This document shows positions 11,043 through 21,060 of a stretch of 44,534 bases of DNA, one piece after another (the first letter of the stretch is position 1; the number at the start of each line of letters is the position of its first letter). Made by a program: the position numbers and the translations under genes. The stretch covers positions 1-44,534 of the forward strand of contig JBBBWG010031665.1 in the NCBI GenBank assembly GCA_037176905.1, in the 5' to 3' direction. Source of the stretch: Azolla pinnata. Its lineage: Eukaryota; Streptophyta; Polypodiopsida; Salviniales; Salviniaceae. The notes below the pieces were generated by a model, which was not told the origin of the DNA, ran no database searches, and saw only the letters and a program-made list of their open reading frames with translations.

Positions 11043-11095
11043 CAAGCCAACTCAGCTCGTCTTATTAGTAAACTAAACCCTGACCCAGCGAAAGT

Positions 11096-11335
11096 TAATT
11101 ATTTACCAGGATTTAATTTAACTGTACTTAAACCTGATACTAGAGTTAGATTCAAACTGTCGATAGAAACTAACCCTAGCTAACATCTAACTACAGTTAG
11201 GCCTAATCATAGTAGGGTTTAATTTAACTGAAGTTAAGTATGAAACTAGACTTAGATTCAAATTGTCGATAGAAACTAACACTAGCTAACATCTAGCTAT
11301 AGTTAGACCTAACCACAGTTAAGATTTAACCATAG
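11096..11335. promoter_or_regulatory. Divergent promoter block with 106-bp duplication
   Basis: Between the minus-strand TATA (11036-11042) and a plus-strand TATA (11355-11362) lies a block made of two imperfect units of about 106 bp (the GGATTTAATTTAACTG unit near 11109 and the GGGTTTAATTTAACTG unit near 11215). Each has TTTAATTTAACTG, ACTGTCGATAGAAACTAAC and a TAACTACAGTTAG- or AGCTATAGTTAG-type near-palindrome. TAACTG and GTTAG resemble plant MYB core sites; that is a suggestion from motif memory. The block is preserved in copy 2 (about 39610-39860), so it is probably a shared two-way regulatory region. Confidence 0.5.
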
Positions 11336-11354
11336 TTACTTTTTTGGTCCTCCC

Positions 11355-11362
11355 TATAAAAG
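11355..11362 (+). promoter_or_regulatory. Outward-facing TATA box, DX copy 1
   Basis: CCCTATAAAAGACAG is a strong plant-type TATA box. It points away from the transposase towards the right end of DX and is conserved exactly in copy 2 (39872-39879). It is followed by a 38-nt putative first exon. Confidence 0.5.
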
Positions 11363-11488
11363 ACAGACAAACTCCATAGGACCCACATCTATTGTTAGAA
11401 GCTGTCAGAGGAGCCACAAGAGTCCAAATTCCTTCAGAAGCTGTCAGAGAAGCTGTAAGAGCTAGAAAGAGAGCGCTGACCAGCTACC

Positions 11489-11526
11489 ATGGACAAACGA
11501 TCAGCAGCAGGCAAACGACCTTCCAG
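11489..11526 (+). CDS. Putative 38-nt first coding exon of a second DX gene, copy 1
   Basis: ACCATGG, a good plant start context, lies 127 bp downstream of the outward TATA box. It opens MDKRSAAGKRPS and stops at CAG|GTAGG, a good 5' splice site. Copy 2 has the same 38-nt exon and donor (40008-40045, MENRAAVGKRPS). No acceptor or downstream exon is recognisable in either copy, because both end about 100 bp later. The partner gene may have been lost, or the promoter now drives flanking DNA. Function unknown. Confidence 0.35.
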
Positions 11527-11623
11527 GTAGGCCATCCAAGAACTCATCTCTAACCCTAAAAAAACCCTAAATCCTGAACTGCATCATTTTTTTTTTTATG
11601 GACGAACATCACCCGAATTTTCA

Positions 11624-12965
11624 TTATGAGCTTGTTAGAGAGATTCTAGAGGATTAATCTGTAAACCCATTACCATCCATCTTGCTCTTCTATATTTCAT
11701 TCTCTACTTCTCCTCGTCCACGACCCCAGTGGTCATTACCCAACTCACTAGTTAGATCCGGCGCCGTATGGCACGAAAACGGGTATGATGACAAAGTTGC
11801 TAGTCTTTGGATCTTGTTTTCGTATTTGAGTAGCGACATGGAGGAGGATGAGTTGACTACGTCAAATGAGGACTTTGTAGTCTCCGAAGGCGTGCTACGA
11901 ATGCGAAGAAAAACCTCTGTACCATCTATTGGTCGTAATCAGATAGTTGCGGAAAGTTCTATTATGACGAACTAGCCTAGAGGTTAGCCGTGCCACGGAT
12001 TCATGGACAGAGTACAACAGAGGACTTGCCATACAGATCAAAGGAGTACACGGAAGGAGTCTACATTTAGACAATCTGCACGTAGAATCCCCCAAACTTA
12101 CAAACGGACCCGGAATTTTGGCAAGCACGTAACTGGCCGTACTAAGGGTACCTACCACCGAGCAATCCGACAGGAGCAAGAGTTCCTACCCCCACCCCGG
12201 TCAACTGAAAATCCATTTTTGACGACATGATATCTTACACCTATCCAAAATACTCCAACCATCCAGATGTGGCGGCACACGTCAAGCAATTCTGGTCCAT
12301 CTGGACCGTGAATCATGGAACACAAGGGTTCCCCCTGGCAGAATGGGAAATATCTACGATCATGGAATTTTAGCTATGCTAGAGGGCCAGGAAGCATGCT
12401 AGTACGTCCAACAAGATATAGGAACCTTCAACACGTTCCAAGAACTAGTGCCCAAGTTTGAGGAATTATTTTAGGTCAAGCTCGACCTAAGAGAGGTGTT
12501 GAAGGAGTACTATTAACTATAGCAACAACCTAGGGAATCCGTGGAAAAATTCCTCTTGCGTTTTTGCACAGTATAAGGGCTGATGGAGACGGCTCCGCTA
12601 GAGGACATGCAGAAATGACAGTTTTAGAAGGCCCTGAAGCAGCCGCTCAAATCATCCTTTGCATTATTAGACTTCTCCATGGTGCCTTTGGCAAGGTTTT
12701 CAATAGGGCATTGAACTTCGACCATCAGCAACTAGGACTCGGCCTATCCCAGTTTTGCGCACTTGCCCCACTCCCAAAGGTCGAAGAAAAGGCTTTTTAG
12801 CAAGCCGTATAATGCATGATCTGCTTGCAATTTGGGCATTCCAACGTGGAGTGCACACAATGATGCGCTCTGTGCAAGCACAGACCCATATGACGGCGAC
12901 ATGCACGGAAGAACTGGCCAACCATACAAATACTTGAACTAGTGCAGAATCAACGTAGACCTTAT
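11624..12965 (+). pseudogene. CC-family gag fragment, plus strand
   Basis: Starting after the DX right end, the plus strand reads a CC-type Gag. It contains DFVVSEGVLRMRRKTSVPS near 11.87 kb, the YSN.PD.AAH.KQF.SIW stretch near 12.25 kb (shared with copies at 13.6 and 23.7 kb), PKVEEKAF near 12.78 kb, and a zinc-knuckle region near 12.82-12.93 kb. No LTR precedes it, so its 5' end is missing. It is fossil with many breaks. In wording it is closer to the 23.3-24.8 kb copy than to the minus-strand copy beside it. Confidence 0.65.
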
Positions 12966-14781
12966 ACGCTTACCCTAAATACTTGAAAGCGCTGAAGGAG
13001 CTGTTCCTCTGGGCCAGCAGGTTGTATTCGCAGGTAGCCGTGGTATGCGTCCTCCCTTGGCATAAAGCGCAACGCTGCATGCATTCCACGTTAGAATGTC
13101 CGAACTATAAGCACATCGTTCACTGTACTGCCTGCTGGAAGGCTTTCTCCTCGGCCTTCGGGGAAGGTGCATACGCACGGAATTGGGACAACCCGAGTCC
13201 CAATTGCTGGTGATCTAAATTGAGTGCCCTGTTTACTATCTCCGTCAGGAGCACTGTGAAAGCGTCCATCAACGCAAAAGAGGATCGGAGTGGTTCCCGT
13301 AAGGCCTTCAGAAACGTCGTTTCTGAATCTTCTCGGCTGGCGGAGTATCCAGCATGGCCTAAACGGCTTGAAATCGTAACAAAAAGTCCGCTACCGATTC
13401 CCCCGCTTGCTGTTGGAGGGAATAATACTCTCCTTCAGCACATCTGTTGGGTCAATCTTGACTTGAAACATTTCCAGGAACTTGTCCTCCAACTCCTGGA
13501 ACGTCCCGACAGTGCTAATATCCTGCTGCGCGTACCATCTCGCAGCCTGTCCTTCCAAGGACAGTTGGAACTCCACGATCATGGACTGCTCACGTTCCGT
13601 CGGAGACAATCCTTGCGTCCCATGATTTACAGCCCATATGGACCGGAATTGCTTTACGTGTGCCGCCGCATCCGGGTGGTTAGAGTATTTAGGGTAGACG
13701 TACGGCATGATATCGTCTGCAATAATCCGACGAGGATTTGTGGGCTTCGGAGGAACACCCGTTCCCTTTGCAATAGTCGGTGGTCCGCCAACTTCGACTC
13801 CTGACGAAATTTCGGATCCATCCGAAATTCCGATTTCTTCAACGTCAGAGAATACGAGTTCATCCATAACCATCTCAGTTGGGTGTGGCGAGGCCGCCTC
13901 AGCCGCACTCCTGGGTTGCTGGGGAACACCGGTTCCCTTTACAACAATCGGTGATCCGTCAACTACGACTATTGACAGAATTTCGAGTCCGTCCGAAATT
14001 CCGATGTCTTCAGCATCCGGAACGACCAAGGATACGACTCCGTCCGTAACCGTCTCGGTATGGTGTGGGGAGGCCGCCTCAGTCGCACTCCTTCCGGCGC
14101 TATACGAGGGCGTGAGTCCGTCCTCAAACTCCTCCGTTAAGTACGACGATGCCTCCTCAGTCGCACAAGGTTCGGAACAGGCCGAGCGCAAAAGTCCTTC
14201 TCTAAACCGCTTCAGCTGGGTACGACGAGGCCCCCTCAGTCGTCCGCCGTTCGGAACTTGGGGACAGGCTTAACCTCCGGGCTAGGTCTTCGTGTCGGCG
14301 CCGGCCTTCTTGTGCCCGACTACGATCAGCAGGCGGTGTGGATGCTAACCGTCGCGTCCGTGCGCTCTCCGGAACGGTTAAATTATCCTCCGGAGTAGCC
14401 GACTCGTCCTCTGAGTCGCTGCCAAGTCCCAAATACACAGTCCACTGACCGGTGAAAGAACCCGCGTCGCTGTACGTAGCCTGTGGTACGATTCTAGCGT
14501 TGCCTTCCTCCGATTTGCGCAGAATGTTTTGCGCTACCGCTTCGGCTCCAACCGAAAATGACGGGTCTTGGGAGATTATGTTTGCGGCCCCCCGCGAGGT
14601 GTTCGCTCCGGCGAACGTAACTCCCTCTCGGCGAACGCTAGAACGTGTGACACTGGAGCAACGTTGGTGCGGTCCGCTGCACCGTTGGTCCGTGAAGCTA
14701 ATGCTCGCACCAAAGACCTTCGATCCATTCGATCTTCGCTGGCTTGAATTTCGATTCAAGTTGTCGTGGTCGGCAAAAGAG
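12966..14781 (-). pseudogene. CC-family gag, minus strand (best-preserved Gag)
   Basis: Minus-strand stretches 14759-14202 and 14191-13391 encode a Ser/Glu-rich low-complexity N-terminal region followed by a Gag core: YVYPKYSNHPDAAAHVKQF, SIWAVNHGTQGLSPTEREQS, EFQLSLEGQAARWYAQQDI, TFQELEDKFLEMFQVKIDP. This fits the Retrotrans_gag domain (a W-containing helix bundle with a QAARWYAQ motif). A zinc-knuckle region (GHSNVEC...RCALC...CEYNLLA) lies near 13.0-13.15 kb. The N-terminal part repeats a motif around SDGLEI/GTGVP twice. The region ends at about 12966, facing the plus-strand gag. It is fossil but better preserved than its neighbours, with only a few breaks. Confidence 0.75.
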
Positions 14782-15246
14782 TGTTAGCCCTTCGGATAAA
14801 AGACTAAGACTTGTCGTGGGGTAATACGAATGAAGACGTAATCGTATGAGTTCCAATTCTCCGGTAATCCGTAAAATCCACGAACATCCGATTATCGGGA
14901 TAGTCTCCGATCAGTTGTAAATTCCGACTGCATGATTATTACGATTAATCCGATTAATCGTAGATTTCGATTATTCGTAGACACCGACACAGACAGACAG
15001 ACAGATAGATTTCACAAGGCGCAAAAGCTCTTCGATTATAAACACTGGTTCCGGACTTTGTACAATGCGCCCTTGGTCTTATATACAAGCTTGATATCCT
15101 TTCAAATCAGCAAGTCCCTATTTACAATGCGTCGGTTCGGATCTAGACACAACTCTCCGATTTTCTGAATATCCGATTTTCCGACTGGGTATTATTTCCA
15201 TATTATATTACGAACTTTGTCGTAATTTCGTAATAATCGGCCAACA
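14782..15246 (-). repeat. CC-family 5' LTR of the minus-strand copy
   Basis: On the minus strand it starts TGTTGGCCGATTATT and ends GGGCTAACA, 465 bp long. It has a TATATAAG box (plus-strand 15078-15085), a (CAGA)n tract at about 14989-15006 and strings of CGATTAATCG-like motifs. It matches the LTR at 1277-1721 in its ends and in the CGGAAAATCGGA stretch, and is more distant from those at 16905 and 22903. CC coiled-coil sequence on the opposite strand begins immediately at 15247, so this copy probably landed in another CC element. Confidence 0.75.
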
Positions 15247-16904
15247 GGCGATGATGTGAGCACTATAGTAACAGATGGCCTAACCCGTGCTAGAATTGAG
15301 GACGTCGACATCGGTTTACATCCCAAACATCTTACTAGCATTGGAGCCTATAGCGCCAAAACGGCCAGAATGGCCAAGGAAGAGGCTGCACTACCTTTGA
15401 TTCAGCAGGTGACTGGTTACAAATTCCGGTCCTACAATTCTCTCTATCCGGATCCCCCAAGCAAACGGAGTTATGCACTGGGGCTTGTCGAGGGAACGGG
15501 ACTAGTTGTAATGGAAGTCGTCAAAGAATTCGAAGCTAGAGCAAAAACTACAGCTGACGATGCACGAGATGATCTGCGCACTGGGTTGGACCTAGCTGTA
15601 GTAGAACTCGGTGAACAGCAGATAGAACCCAAGGTGGCGGAGGAGGTCGAGACAACAGAAACCCGTATCTTGACATGGGATTTCAGGGAATGAATTCCGA
15701 TCGTTCCTCAGGAGTGGGATGTGATACGCTGCAAGTCAGAGAAGACGCGATGGTGGTTGATTTGGACGTAGATGGCATGGTCTTCGTTAAGGAGGGAAAC
15801 GCCGAATCAGAACCCACCCTGTTGGGCGCCATCAAAGAGATCGCCTAAGAAGTGGCAAAAGCCAAAGAAAGCAACAGAACGGGTGGCGAAGGGAAAGCTG
15901 CTAGTCATAAGGAGCAAGATCAACTGTAGAGGGATAAGGAAGAACAAGAGTCGGTACTGGCAAAGTTACGGATGGATGTAGAGGCCGAGCAAAAGGCCCA
16001 TAACAAGGTAGAGCAATTCCGCAGGATCTCAGGTTGTTGAAACGACGACTTGGCATAGCCAAGCGGGATGTCAAAGAGGTGGAGGCCAAGGTCCAAAAAG
16101 TACAAGGTGCTTTTCATAATCTTCAGGATGAGCAGTAGTGGAAACAAGCTGGGTGGAAGACAATTCAGACACGTCTTACGGGCAACGTAGAGAGTATGGC
16201 GGTCAAAAACAGCCGACTAAGCAAGCATGTAGAAAAGCTGACCACGGAAGCTTCGGTCTTACGAGCGAACAAGGAGTGGCGGTGGACCGAGCATTGTCTT
16301 TCCAAAACGAAAGGGCTCCCTTCAAAACGGAGCTCAAGGTGTCATTGGAAGTAGTGAGGAAATCTCATGCCATATATAAGGAACTATAGAAGGAGGTCGA
16401 TTGGCTGACAAACAAGCTGGGTAAGAAAATGTATCTCGCTCAAGCTAATCAATGAAAAGTCTCGACAAATTCAGATGCAAACGATGGTTTAGATCTAGGT
16501 CGCTATGACAAATGCATTGAAGGAATGGGTGAAACAAGTTGTCAAGCTAGAGGGAACTACAAGGACTGAGCTTCTAGAAGTTGAATGAGGCTAACTGCGA
16601 AGTAGTGCAACAAAACCTAAAAGTGCATTCACTATGATTCGCACAAAGGCACCACAAGGAAGTAGATGAACTATTAGGTCGGCATGAAGAATTGCTTGAA
16701 ACCTTCAAGCAGACATGGAAGCCAGAGTGGAACCGCTCATACCAACTGCTCCGACACAAATTGCTAAAGAGGGTGAAGAGGAGGCCGTGCAACCTTCAAT
16801 TTTGGGCATTGTGAACGAGGACTAAACGCGCAGCCTCGTAGAATTGTTTTTAGTAGAAAATTTTTTATTACTTTTTTGCAACTAGATAGGACACTGCCCC
16901 ATAG
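15247..16904 (+). pseudogene. CC-family coiled-coil ORF, second copy
   Basis: The open N-terminal part (15256-15693) holds a module shared with 33157-33561: YNSLYPDPPSKRSYALG, LVVMEVVKEFEA, AKTTADDARDDLR and LDLAV. After that come K/E/Q-rich coiled-coil stretches in decayed form (for example about 15940-16390) that parallel the ORF at 121-765. The order here shows the family ORF has an N-terminal globular-looking module and a long coiled-coil tail. The ORF ends just before an LTR at 16905. No enzyme signature is seen and the function is unknown. Fossil, about ten or more breaks. Confidence 0.6.
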
Positions 16905-17342
16905 TGTTGCCCATAATATTACGGCCTTATGAAGTAAGCCGTAATAATACGACAATAAGAGCAGGTCATAAGAATACAGGTCAAGTGTACAATGTGGATC
17001 CATAACAACGCGTAAGATTACGAGCTGTGGGAATAAATTAGAACCTTCAAAGAACATAACAAAAACTTGTAAATAACCCTAACGATTCATTGGAAAAACA
17101 AAAGGCACAAGTCTTTTATATAAAGCTGAGGAGGCTTGTTGTATAATTGTTGGGTGTTTGTATAAATTTTGAGTAACAGAGGTTATTTTGTGCATATCTT
17201 ATCTTGGAGTGATCTTATGATTAGAAGTTTGTATGATTTAATACGAACTGTGTGTATGTACAGGGCTTACGATTGGTGCACGACCACCTTCTAATCTACC
17301 CAACTTTGGACAGTCTTAGTGCTTCACTTCGAAGGGCTAATA
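16905..17342 (+). repeat. CC-family 3' LTR, second subfamily
   Basis: 438 bp, beginning TGTTGCCCATAATATT and ending GAAGGGCTAATA. It has a TATATAAAG box at 17117-17125. It is close to the LTR at 22903-23288, sharing ATGAAGTAAGCCGTAA and TGTATAATT.T.GGGTGTTTG, and less close to those at 1277 and 14782, so at least two LTR subfamilies are present. ATGCAT-rich DNA starts right at its outer edge. Confidence 0.75.
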
Positions 17343-17640
17343 TTATGCATATGCTTTTGTGAATATGTATCTATGTATGCCTATATATGTGAATATGCAT
17401 GTATACATTCATAGTCCATTGAATATGCATGCATGTATGCATATATAGATGAAAATGCATATATTCATGTGTATTTGGATGAATCTGCATGTATGTATGC
17501 AGGCACGGGTGAATATGCATTTATGCATGCCTATACATATGCATTTATGCATGCCTATACATATGCATTTATGCATGCCTATACATATGCATTTATGCAT
17601 GCCAAGTGGCATTCTCGCATGTCCAATGGTGAGCATGCAT
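17343..17640. repeat. ATGCAT-rich tract with perfect 24-bp array
   Basis: The tract is built of ATGCAT, TATGTA and GAATATGCAT words. At 17513-17603 there are 3.8 copies of an exact 24-bp unit (starts 17513, 17537, 17561, 17585), unit beginning ATATGCATTTATGCATGCC. Both strands are open through it only because the repeat lacks stops. Identical units point to recent expansion in a region where everything else is decayed. RY-type motifs (CATGCA) are dense here. Confidence 0.85.
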
Positions 17641-18290
17641 GAGCTAGCTGAAACTATATACGGGGTTCTCACCCTCATACCAAACCATTTTCGTTCAATG
17701 TCAATTTTTGGCGCCTTGTACTGTAAGTCTCCTAGTAATACATAATATCTTGTTTTCTTGTTTTTATTTGATTTTCTTGTTGTTATATTCTTGTCTTCTG
17801 ATTCTATTGTGGTCAACGAGCTTAGGCCTTGACAGTTTGAGCCGGCATATCTACTTCTTTTGTTCAAAATGGACACAGTTAGCAAGCAAGAGTATAAATC
17901 GTATTTTGTCTGTAAGCATGAACTTCTAACAACACGAACTTTTAACGATAAAATTTGTCACATTAGACCAAAAGAATCAAATACTTCTTGATTATTTGCA
18001 ACAAGTTAGTGTTGAGAAGGCACACCAGAACTCGAATTATTTATATTATCTCTTCGACAATAAGGTTTGACATTTCAAAGTTTGATAAAGGAGCCAAACA
18101 TTAGTTAGTTTGTGAGTAAAGTTCGATAATACACGTTCAAAATTTCAAGGTTTCTTAAATTATGTGCATTTATTTAGTAATTAATATGTATCCCAAAAGA
18201 TATCCAAATGATGCATCTCGAATAGGGCTAGTTCGAACATTGTTGACAGGAACTGACTTAGCTAGGTTTGTAGCATTACTGGTAAAGATA
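17641..18290. other. Stretch without recognised gene
   Basis: AT-rich sequence between the ATGCAT tract and the gag-like part of the next G1 copy. It probably holds the decayed 5' end of that element, but no LTR border or primer-binding site could be fixed by eye. Confidence 0.4.
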
Positions 18291-18796
18291 CTTCGAAACA
18301 TTTGTTATTGAGTTTCAAGCAAGTTTCAATGATGCTGATAGTGTGAGAATATTGATAAACACGATTGAAAGATTACACCACAGTGATCGATCTGCCCCAG
18401 CTTATACAAGAGAGTATCGCCTTATTGCTTGTGATATTCCGTGGCGTGAAACAACCTTAATGGACTTATTTTGTTTTTATTATATAATGATATGAAAGAC
18501 TTGCTCCAAACTTTTTATGAAGACCGTAAATCACATAGAGAAGTGATTAGTAGCGTAGTATATTATGATAATTGACTATTTGAACGATGTTCGAAGCGAC
18601 AACTCTTATAGCTTAGGGGAGAGCAAGTGTATGCTTTGATTGTAGTAAAAAAACCTAAAAACTCTATTCAAACAATCAGGAATTGTAGTACCCGTAGTAT
18701 TCGTATTGATCATTGTCCATTAAACAAGTTTGAAATCTTGAGTCAATTAGTTGAATCTTAAAAAGAGTATGTCTGGCCAAAATTAGAGCCATTTGG

Positions 18797-19180
18797 TTGA
18801 ACAACCCAGAATACCTGGAACTTGTTTTGAGCACTAGTTCCCTTGTATCAAACCGAATAAATAGACTTTTTGCACAAATTCAACTCAGAACCTCAAGATC
18901 TCATCAAGTCATTGCTTCTTCTCTCTTTGATTCAAGAGCCAACTCTTGTTTTATGGACAGAGAATTTGCACTAAAACACAACTTCATCTTGAAGACACTC
19001 CCTAATTCAACTCTTGTAACCTTTATCGATGGTCGTCTAATAGCATCTCGAGATATAGTTGAAGAATCAAAAGTAGTTCGCGTAATACTTGGGAACTTAG
19101 CATGTGTGATCAATTTCAATATAATTTATAGTCTTGAGCACCTAATCATTCTCAGTTTAAGCCTCACATTGATTGAATAA
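18797..19180 (+). pseudogene. G1 aspartic protease region, second copy
   Basis: The reading contains IASSLFDSRANSCFMDREFA, TFIDGRLIASRDI and VVRVILGNLACVINF. This corresponds to the protease of the other G1 copy (LLDIGANSCFMDRDFA, DGCPIASRKI) and to gypsy proteases in general. Gag lies upstream and RT downstream. Fossil. Confidence 0.65.
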
Positions 19181-19439
19181 ATCGAGTAAACTTAGGGCCC
19201 TTGAAAAACCTCGCATGCCCTTCTGCTACAAAATCAAGCCCAGAGTATAAAGAGTACAGAATGAAGTTGAGAGTCAACAAATGTAATTTTTCTTTGCAAT
19301 GGAAGCTCTTAAAAATCGGAGGTTGTACTACCAATGAAATATTAAGAATTTTTTGATGTTATTTATAAGATTAATTCTAATAAGCTCCTTGAACATTGAA
19401 TGTATGATTGTTCTATTTATCTACAACCAAGGGAAGATC

Positions 19440-19841
19440 CACTATAGGGGCCAATCTATAACTTTTTTACTATGAAAGTTAAAGGCTTTTCATGAGTATG
19501 TTGAGGTATGTTTGGAAAATGGATTTATTGAACATTCTCAAAGCTCTATGGGTGCACCAATATTCGTTGTAAAGAATAAAGATGGTTCTTTAGCTTTAGT
19601 CGTAGACTATCGAGGCTTAAATAAGATCAAAAGTTCGAAACTAATATACTCTACCTTTCATCTCGACCTTATTGGAACGGCTTTGTGGAGCCAAGTATTT
19701 CACAAAGGTAGATCTTCGAGGTGTTACAATCTTGTATTAATACATCAAGGAGATGAATGGATTTCCGCACTCAATATGGACACTCTTAGTATTCAACACA
19801 TGGAAAATGATATTTTTTTCGGGATTTCTTGGATATCTTGA
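19440..19841 (+). pseudogene. G1 reverse transcriptase N-terminal part, second copy
   Basis: The region contains GFIEHSQSSMGAPIFVVKNK, DGSLALVVDYRGLNKIK and a decayed continuation. It matches the RT start of the first G1 copy (GFIQHSKSSTGAPIFFVKKK). Fossil; the catalytic half is only recognisable in short pieces. Confidence 0.65.
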
Positions 19842-20829
19842 CCATAATATATTTGGAGTATGACATCTTGATCTACTAAAAAACCCAAGAAGAGCATGAT
19901 GTGCATGTCTTTCAAGTTTTACAATGATTGAGCCTATATGGGCTCTATCCAAGCTTGAGTAATGCAAGCTGGATGAGAACCAAGTGGAGTTTTTGGTGTA
20001 TTTGATTTTTCCCGAAAGTATTATATCTATGGATCCAATCATGGTTCAAACAGTTTTGTAGTGGCATCCGCCACACTCACTACAAGATGTTTGATGCTTC
20101 TTGAGATTTGCATATTTTTATCATCAAATTTTCAAGAACTATTCGAAGTTTATGATGCCTCTTATTGAGCTCACTCTGAAGAACAAAGAATTTATTTGGA
20201 GTGGAACTAAAGAGTTTGATACCCTAAAACAACCATTTACATCAGCTCCTATTTTGATGCAGGCTGACCTATCAAAGCCATACCTCTAATTTTTCCCTAG
20301 GAAATATCTTGTCATATATTGCAGATCATGGGAAACTACATATATGGCGTCATCTTTTAAAAGGCTCTCCTCACTAGATAATGCACTATTCACAATGATC
20401 ACAAGAGCCAGCCAAATTTTCAAACATCCCAAGCCTTAAATCATCATGAAGCTCGAGGGGCACAATTTCTTACATGCTTTGTTTTCCTCACCACATTTCG
20501 TCCTAGGGTGCAACAAAGAAAGTCAGATGCTTTGCCTTAGATATCTTATCTAGCACCACACCTAGGAGAGCTTACATTCGATCACCAGAACCAAGTTTTG
20601 ATGGGTCCAGATTGCTTACAATTTAATGGTAATTCATGTCTTTAAAACCCCATTCGATTTGAGCTTTTTGGAATCCGTTCATACTAACATTAATATGGAT
20701 GGATTTGCTCACGAGGTACTGGATCATATTGTTCAAGATCATCCTGCCTTTGACAAACTATTCATTCTAAAAATGTTTCTTCTCAACAACTTCAAATGTC
20801 ACTCTATCACTACAAGGTATTTTTGTAGA

Positions 20830-21060
20830 AAACATAATTTATCACGAAATTTGACGCGTCTATAGATGCATATTTATTCAGAATATTTATGTATATTTAT
20901 CACGCAAATTACCTGCTTTTTTATTGCAAATTTTTCTTATCTTTGCTACAACTTTACTGTATTTTACTTGGTTATTTATTGCATGTTTATTGCTAGTTCA
21001 TTACTTGTTTTACTACAACTATCTAGTCAATGTACTGTAATATTAACACATATATAGTGC
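20830..21060 (+). repeat. Decayed 23-bp array at the 3' side of the second G1 copy
   Basis: Reverse-complement units of the 23-bp repeat can be picked out (TTTGACGCG, TTACTGTATTTTACTTGG, TTATTGCATG...). They follow AATTTATCACGAAATTTG, exactly the sequence next to the array in the first G1 copy. In element orientation both arrays point the same way. No gene is present. Confidence 0.45.

Larger units (their letters stand above)
7893..11623 (-). mobile_element. DX copy 1: repeated element with DUF7869-like transposase
   Basis: This 3.7-kb segment matches 36506-40142 almost end to end. Shared left end: AAAACAYTATTGCRYGAAGA. Shared right end: a T-rich tract followed by AACATCACC and AATTTTCA. Outside those points the flanks differ. 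It has a minus-strand transposase-like gene, a divergent promoter block and a short plus-strand first exon near the right end. No terminal inverted repeats or target-site duplications were found by eye, so the mobile class is inferred from the protein and the sharp shared ends. A segmental duplication carrying a domesticated gene remains possible. Confidence 0.65.
17950..21060 (+). mobile_element. G1-family Ty3/gypsy remnant, plus strand
   Basis: Parts in plus-strand order are: gag (about 18300-18600, with YRLIACDIPWRETTLM); protease (18797-19180); RT (from about 19440, with GFIEHSQSSMGAPIFVVKNK and VVDYRGLNK); RNase H start (20101-20289, KNKEFIWSGTKEFDTLKQ); scattered later pieces to about 20.8 kb; and an LTR-like end carrying AATTTATCACGAAATTTG and decayed 23-bp units. 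It is the same family as 1722-7657 and in the opposite orientation. Fossil, very decayed, with many breaks; older-looking than the first copy. Confidence 0.7.

Noticed and set aside
13707-14273. 188-codon plus-strand ORF rich in Ser/Thr/Pro
   Set aside because: It is antisense to the better-supported CC Gag on the minus strand.
14989-15006. CAGA microsatellite as a separate feature
   Set aside because: Short and wholly inside the CC LTR; noted there instead.
17513-17603. CRISPR-like array
   Set aside because: Units are contiguous with no unique spacers, and the surroundings are eukaryotic.
17409-17885. Long open frames with perfect CIGMHK-type peptide repeats
   Set aside because: They are translations of the 24-bp tandem repeat on both strands; no start context, no domain and no support outside the repeat.
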